This document shows positions 61,594 through 64,000 of a stretch of 64,000 nucleotides of DNA, one piece after another (position 1 is the first letter of the stretch; every line of letters starts with the position of its first letter). The position numbers and the translations under genes are program-made. Origin of the DNA: Chitinophagaceae bacterium (GTDB lineage: Bacteria > Bacteroidota > Bacteroidia > Chitinophagales > Chitinophagaceae); NCBI GenBank assembly GCA_004028765.1, contig SAIX01000111.1, positions 1-64,000 on the forward strand, in the 5' to 3' direction. The notes under the pieces are model-generated. The model saw only the letters and a program-made list of their open reading frames with translations, had not been told where the DNA came from and made no database searches.

Positions 61594-62733
61594 GTGAAAA
61601 AATTAATTGAGCGATTTATTAAACCGGTCGACAACCCTTCTGGGGGAAGCCCTTTAGTTTTATATGCGACTTACGGGGAAAATAAAAAAACAAAGTACAA
61701 TGACCAATTTGTTTACCCCATTTTGGATTCAAAAATAAAGTCTGAAACACAGCCTTATTTGAATCTGACATTCGGTAAAAAATGTATCAATGAATTATAT
61801 CCAAGCTTTTTCATCGAAGAAAAATTATCCGTAATTGAATTTTTATTTTCACTGTTTTATATTGATAAATTTTATTTCCGAGATTTCAGGTTTATATGGA
61901 ACATTTATTTCTCAATCCTTGCATACAGTGACCGGGGCTGGGGGAAGATGAACAAAAGAGCAAAATACTATCACTTTATAAGGGTTTTTTTCGGGCACCG
62001 ATACCTCTTTTTCAAATATCGAAATCTGGTATGCAGTTCTGTTAAAAAGGTATATGTCACGCAATACTATAATGTAAGAATGTTAGCGCTTGTGCGTATT
62101 TGCAATACCAGAAAGATCCCGGTTTTTGATGTTCAACATGGTTACATCGGTGAAGATCATCCTGCATATGATAAAAGCCTGTCTCTTGAAACTTTATGTA
62201 AGCCCTCTGGTTTTTATGTTTTTGATAATGATGCTGCGGAGTATGTCAAGAAATATACAGATTCTCTTATTGAGATCAGTAATTGGATGCATTTGCATAC
62301 TTTTAATAATTTCCAAAGAAACAAAAATCTACCCCCAAGGGTGCTATTTAGTGTGCAATGGGGAACGCCTTTACCAGCAAATGAGCTGGTTACAATGATA
62401 AATAAATATAGCCATGTAAACTGGGTGTTCAGAATGCACCCTCTCGAAACTGCAGAAAGAAGTGACCTAGAATCTGTTTTTTCCCTTAAAAATGTGACTA
62501 TCGAAGAAAGTGGTGTAAACCTAGTTGAAAGTTTACTGCAATCGGATATCCACCTAACATGGAATTCATCGCTTTGTTTTGAAGCAGAACAATTAGGTGT
62601 ACCAAGCTATTTTATTTCCCCAAAAGATATTATTAGGTTTGTTGATAGTTCAGGAATCCCCAAAAAATTGATTACATATCTTCCCTTAGATGATTTCGAG
62701 CCTTATTTGAGCCCAGTTTTAAAACAAAAATGA
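61594..62733 (+). CDS. Putative capsule-type glycosyltransferase (GT-B, polysialyltransferase-like)
   Basis: A protein of 379 residues starting with GTG (no nearby ATG). Conserved-looking elements are VYVTQYYNVRMLALVRICNT with PVFDVQHGYIGEDHPAYD, LFSVQWGTPLPANELV, WVFRMHPLE and LTWNSSLCFEAEQLGVPSYF. The QHG, RxHP and S-S-x-x-x-E-A elements resemble GT-B enzymes of capsule and polysialic acid synthesis and surface-carbohydrate biosynthesis proteins. Soluble, no signal peptide. It overlaps the NeuB-like gene by 4 nt, so it may transfer the nonulosonic acid made by that pathway. The family is inferred by eye, so confidence is moderate. Confidence 0.6.
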   Translation: MKKLIERFIKPVDNPSGGSPLVLYATYGENKKTKYNDQFVYPILDSKIKSETQPYLNLTFGKKCINELYPSFFIEEKLSVIEFLFSLFYIDKFYFRDFRFIWNIYFSILAYSDRGWGKMNKRAKYYHFIRVFFGHRYLFFKYRNLVCSSVKKVYVTQYYNVRMLALVRICNTRKIPVFDVQHGYIGEDHPAYDKSLSLETLCKPSGFYVFDNDAAEYVKKYTDSLIEISNWMHLHTFNNFQRNKNLPPRVLFSVQWGTPLPANELVTMINKYSHVNWVFRMHPLETAERSDLESVFSLKNVTIEESGVNLVESLLQSDIHLTWNSSLCFEAEQLGVPSYFISPKDIIRFVDSSGIPKKLITYLPLDDFEPYLSPVLKQK

Positions 62734-63731
62734 AAATGAATAAAACCTATATTATTGCCGAAATAGCTCAGGGTTTTGAAGGCAATCCCTGGATTTGTAA
62801 AAAATTCATAGAACTCGCTAAAAAATGCGGCGCATCAGCTGTAAAATTCCAGATATTTTATGCTGATGAGATTTGTACTGAAAATTATACTTACTATCAC
62901 CTGTTTAAATCCCTTGAAATAGCTGAGCAAATATGGGTAGATCTTATTGATTATGCGCACTCTATCGGAATAGATTTCATTTCTGATATATTCGGTACAA
63001 AAACTTTAGAATGGATTGCTGGTACGAAAATAAAAGGCCTGAAAATTCATTCAACAGATGTAAAAAACTTTGAGTTATTAAAACAATTGTCTAAAACGGG
63101 AAAAGATATTTATTTATCAACCGGAGGAAGTAAAATAGAAGAAATTGAGGAAGCCCTGAAATACTTGAATAGAGACAAAGTGACTTTATTAACAGGGTTT
63201 CAGGCAGAACCCAATGAACTTTTTGACGTTGAGTTGGATAAGATACAATTTCTGAAAAATAAATTTCTCCTTCCTGTTGGCTACGCCGATCATATTGATC
63301 CTAAATCCCCAATGGCAATCGTTCTACCTTCCATGTCGGTTTTGGCTGGCGCAACAGTTGTTGAAAAACATCTTACTATAGAACGCGACCATCTTCAAAT
63401 CGAAGATTATATTTCAGCTCTTAATCCAGCGGAATTTATTGAAATGGTTGAACTGATCAGGAATACTGAGTGTTTTACCAATACAGGGAATGGATATTTT
63501 CTTGGTGAAAGAGAGCATAATTACAGATTAAGAATGAAAAAGAATGTTTTAGCCGCTCGTGATTTACCCGCCAAACATGTAATAAGAGAAGCTGATGTGG
63601 TTCTGCTACGAACTGGCTATCAAATCAACGATAATGCATATTTTGATAAGACCGATGTCGTGGGAAAAATAATAACTTCCGCAATTAAAAAACACGAAAT
63701 AATCCTCCCTTCTTTACTCGAAAATAAATAG
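62730..63731 (+). CDS. NeuB/SpsE-family nonulosonate synthase, divergent
   Basis: A protein of 333 residues. A TIM-barrel synthase domain (about 1-260) condenses phosphoenolpyruvate with a hexosamine-type sugar, and a C-terminal SAF (antifreeze-like) domain (about 270-333, RMKKNVLAARDLPAKHVIRE) follows. Family features: IIAEIAQGF at the start, SAVKFQIFYADEI, ISDIFGTKTLEWI, IYLSTGGSKIEEIEEALKYL, VGYADHIDPKSPMAIVLPSM and VVEKHLTIERDHLQIEDYIS. The normally invariant N-x-N-G loop near residue 10-15 reads QGFEGN, so the substrate may differ from ManNAc. A second ATG two codons in is an alternative start. It is coupled to the upstream glycosyltransferase and 1 nt from the cytidylyltransferase. Confidence 0.85.
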   Translation: MKMNKTYIIAEIAQGFEGNPWICKKFIELAKKCGASAVKFQIFYADEICTENYTYYHLFKSLEIAEQIWVDLIDYAHSIGIDFISDIFGTKTLEWIAGTKIKGLKIHSTDVKNFELLKQLSKTGKDIYLSTGGSKIEEIEEALKYLNRDKVTLLTGFQAEPNELFDVELDKIQFLKNKFLLPVGYADHIDPKSPMAIVLPSMSVLAGATVVEKHLTIERDHLQIEDYISALNPAEFIEMVELIRNTECFTNTGNGYFLGEREHNYRLRMKKNVLAARDLPAKHVIREADVVLLRTGYQINDNAYFDKTDVVGKIITSAIKKHEIILPSLLENK

Positions 63732-63732
63732 T

Positions 63733-64000
63733 ATGAAAATTATCGCAACACTGGCTTGCAGAATAAATTCGTCCAGGTTATACGGAAAACCTTTACAAAT
63801 TCTCAGTTCATATTCCGTTTTGGAGTATATGGTCAATCGCCTTAAAGAGAGAAGTGAAATTAGTGATATTGTTTTGGCAATAAGTGAAGCTAAAGGGAAT
63901 GAGGCATTTATTGAATATGCACAGCGAAACGGTATTAAATATGTGATTGGCGATGACAAGGATGTACTGGGCAGATTAATTAAAGCATGTGATCTGGTCA
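63733..64000 (+). CDS. SpsF-like cytidylyltransferase, 3' end beyond window
   Basis: The first 89 codons of a nucleotidyltransferase of the KdsB/SpsF type, which activates an acidic sugar as its CMP derivative. IIATLACRINSSRLYGKPLQ is the nucleotide-binding start with the R-x-x-S-x-R-L-x-x-K-x-L pattern. VLEYMVNRLKERSEISDIVL and YVIGDDKDVLGRLIKACDLV match the SpsF layout (D-V-L-x-R). The gene starts 1 nt after the NeuB/SpsE homologue, giving an spsE-spsF pair as in Bacillus spore-coat glycan genes. It is cut by the right window edge. CMP-activation fits a nonulosonic acid. Confidence 0.85.
   Translation, partial: MKIIATLACRINSSRLYGKPLQILSSYSVLEYMVNRLKERSEISDIVLAISEAKGNEAFIEYAQRNGIKYVIGDDKDVLGRLIKACDLV

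Overview
The window reads as a chromosome segment of a gliding or T9SS-type Bacteroidota, most likely Chitinophagaceae. The evidence is the type IX secretion/gliding genes (gldJ, porU, porV), an Oar-like outer-membrane receptor, DUF4097 and DUF983 proteins, TAnnTTTG-type promoter boxes, and few Shine-Dalgarno sequences. No species is assigned. Gene calls rest on reading motifs and conserved family sequence by eye; no database search was possible.

Region 1 (1-23.6 kb) is mostly housekeeping and envelope genes. On the minus strand are a DEAD-box helicase (cut by the left edge), an RRM RNA-binding protein, tRNA-Ser(GGA) and TatD. An 800-bp gene-free stretch of repeated intergenic units follows. 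On the plus strand an ECF sigma factor, a membrane protein with HEAT-like repeats and two DUF4097 proteins form an apparent operon, followed by a DPP-IV type peptidase. Next come a LacI-type regulator with a VIT1/CCC1 transporter (minus), an Oar-like receptor (plus), DUF983, murF and gldJ (minus), and divergent porU and porV (plus). A four-helix-bundle gene surrounded by repeat words and a 7-nt tandem repeat lead into ispF.

Region 2 (23.6-46.8 kb) starts a very large, all-plus-strand surface-glycan locus. It holds a PglK/MsbA-like ABC exporter, GDP-L-fucose genes (gmd, fcl), a UDP-GlcNAc 2-epimerase, a Wzx-type flippase, a GHMP sugar kinase, sugar epimerases, a C-methyltransferase, two acyltransferase-3 proteins, several glycosyltransferases (GT4, GT1/CgeB-like, GT-D-like, GT2) and a CDP-deoxysugar module (rfbF, rfbG, a 3,5-epimerase homologue, a reductase, rfbH). 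Many neighbours overlap by 4-14 nt, which points to long cotranscribed units.

Region 3 (46.9-64 kb) is visibly more AT-rich and continues the locus. It holds an FnlC-like epimerase, an RmlD-like reductase, a WbuB-like glycosyltransferase and a WbpL/WecA-like initiating transferase (a probable UDP-N-acetyl-L-quinovosamine/L-rhamnosamine module plus chain initiation). A separate block starts with a candidate promoter and encodes Wza-like export, a Wzz-like chain-length protein, a TviB-like dehydrogenase, PseB, GT2, a Wzy-like polymerase, a phytanoyl-CoA-dioxygenase-like enzyme, a capsule-type glycosyltransferase, a divergent NeuB/SpsE synthase and an SpsF-like cytidylyltransferase cut by the right edge.

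Together regions 2 and 3 look like a Wzx/Wzy/Wza polysaccharide factory. It is predicted to use L-fucose, a CDP-linked 3,6-dideoxyhexose, an N-acetyl-L-6-deoxyhexosamine, a hexosaminuronic acid and a nonulosonic-acid-like sugar, with O-acylation and C-methylation. The nonulosonate pathway is incomplete inside the window and probably continues to the right.
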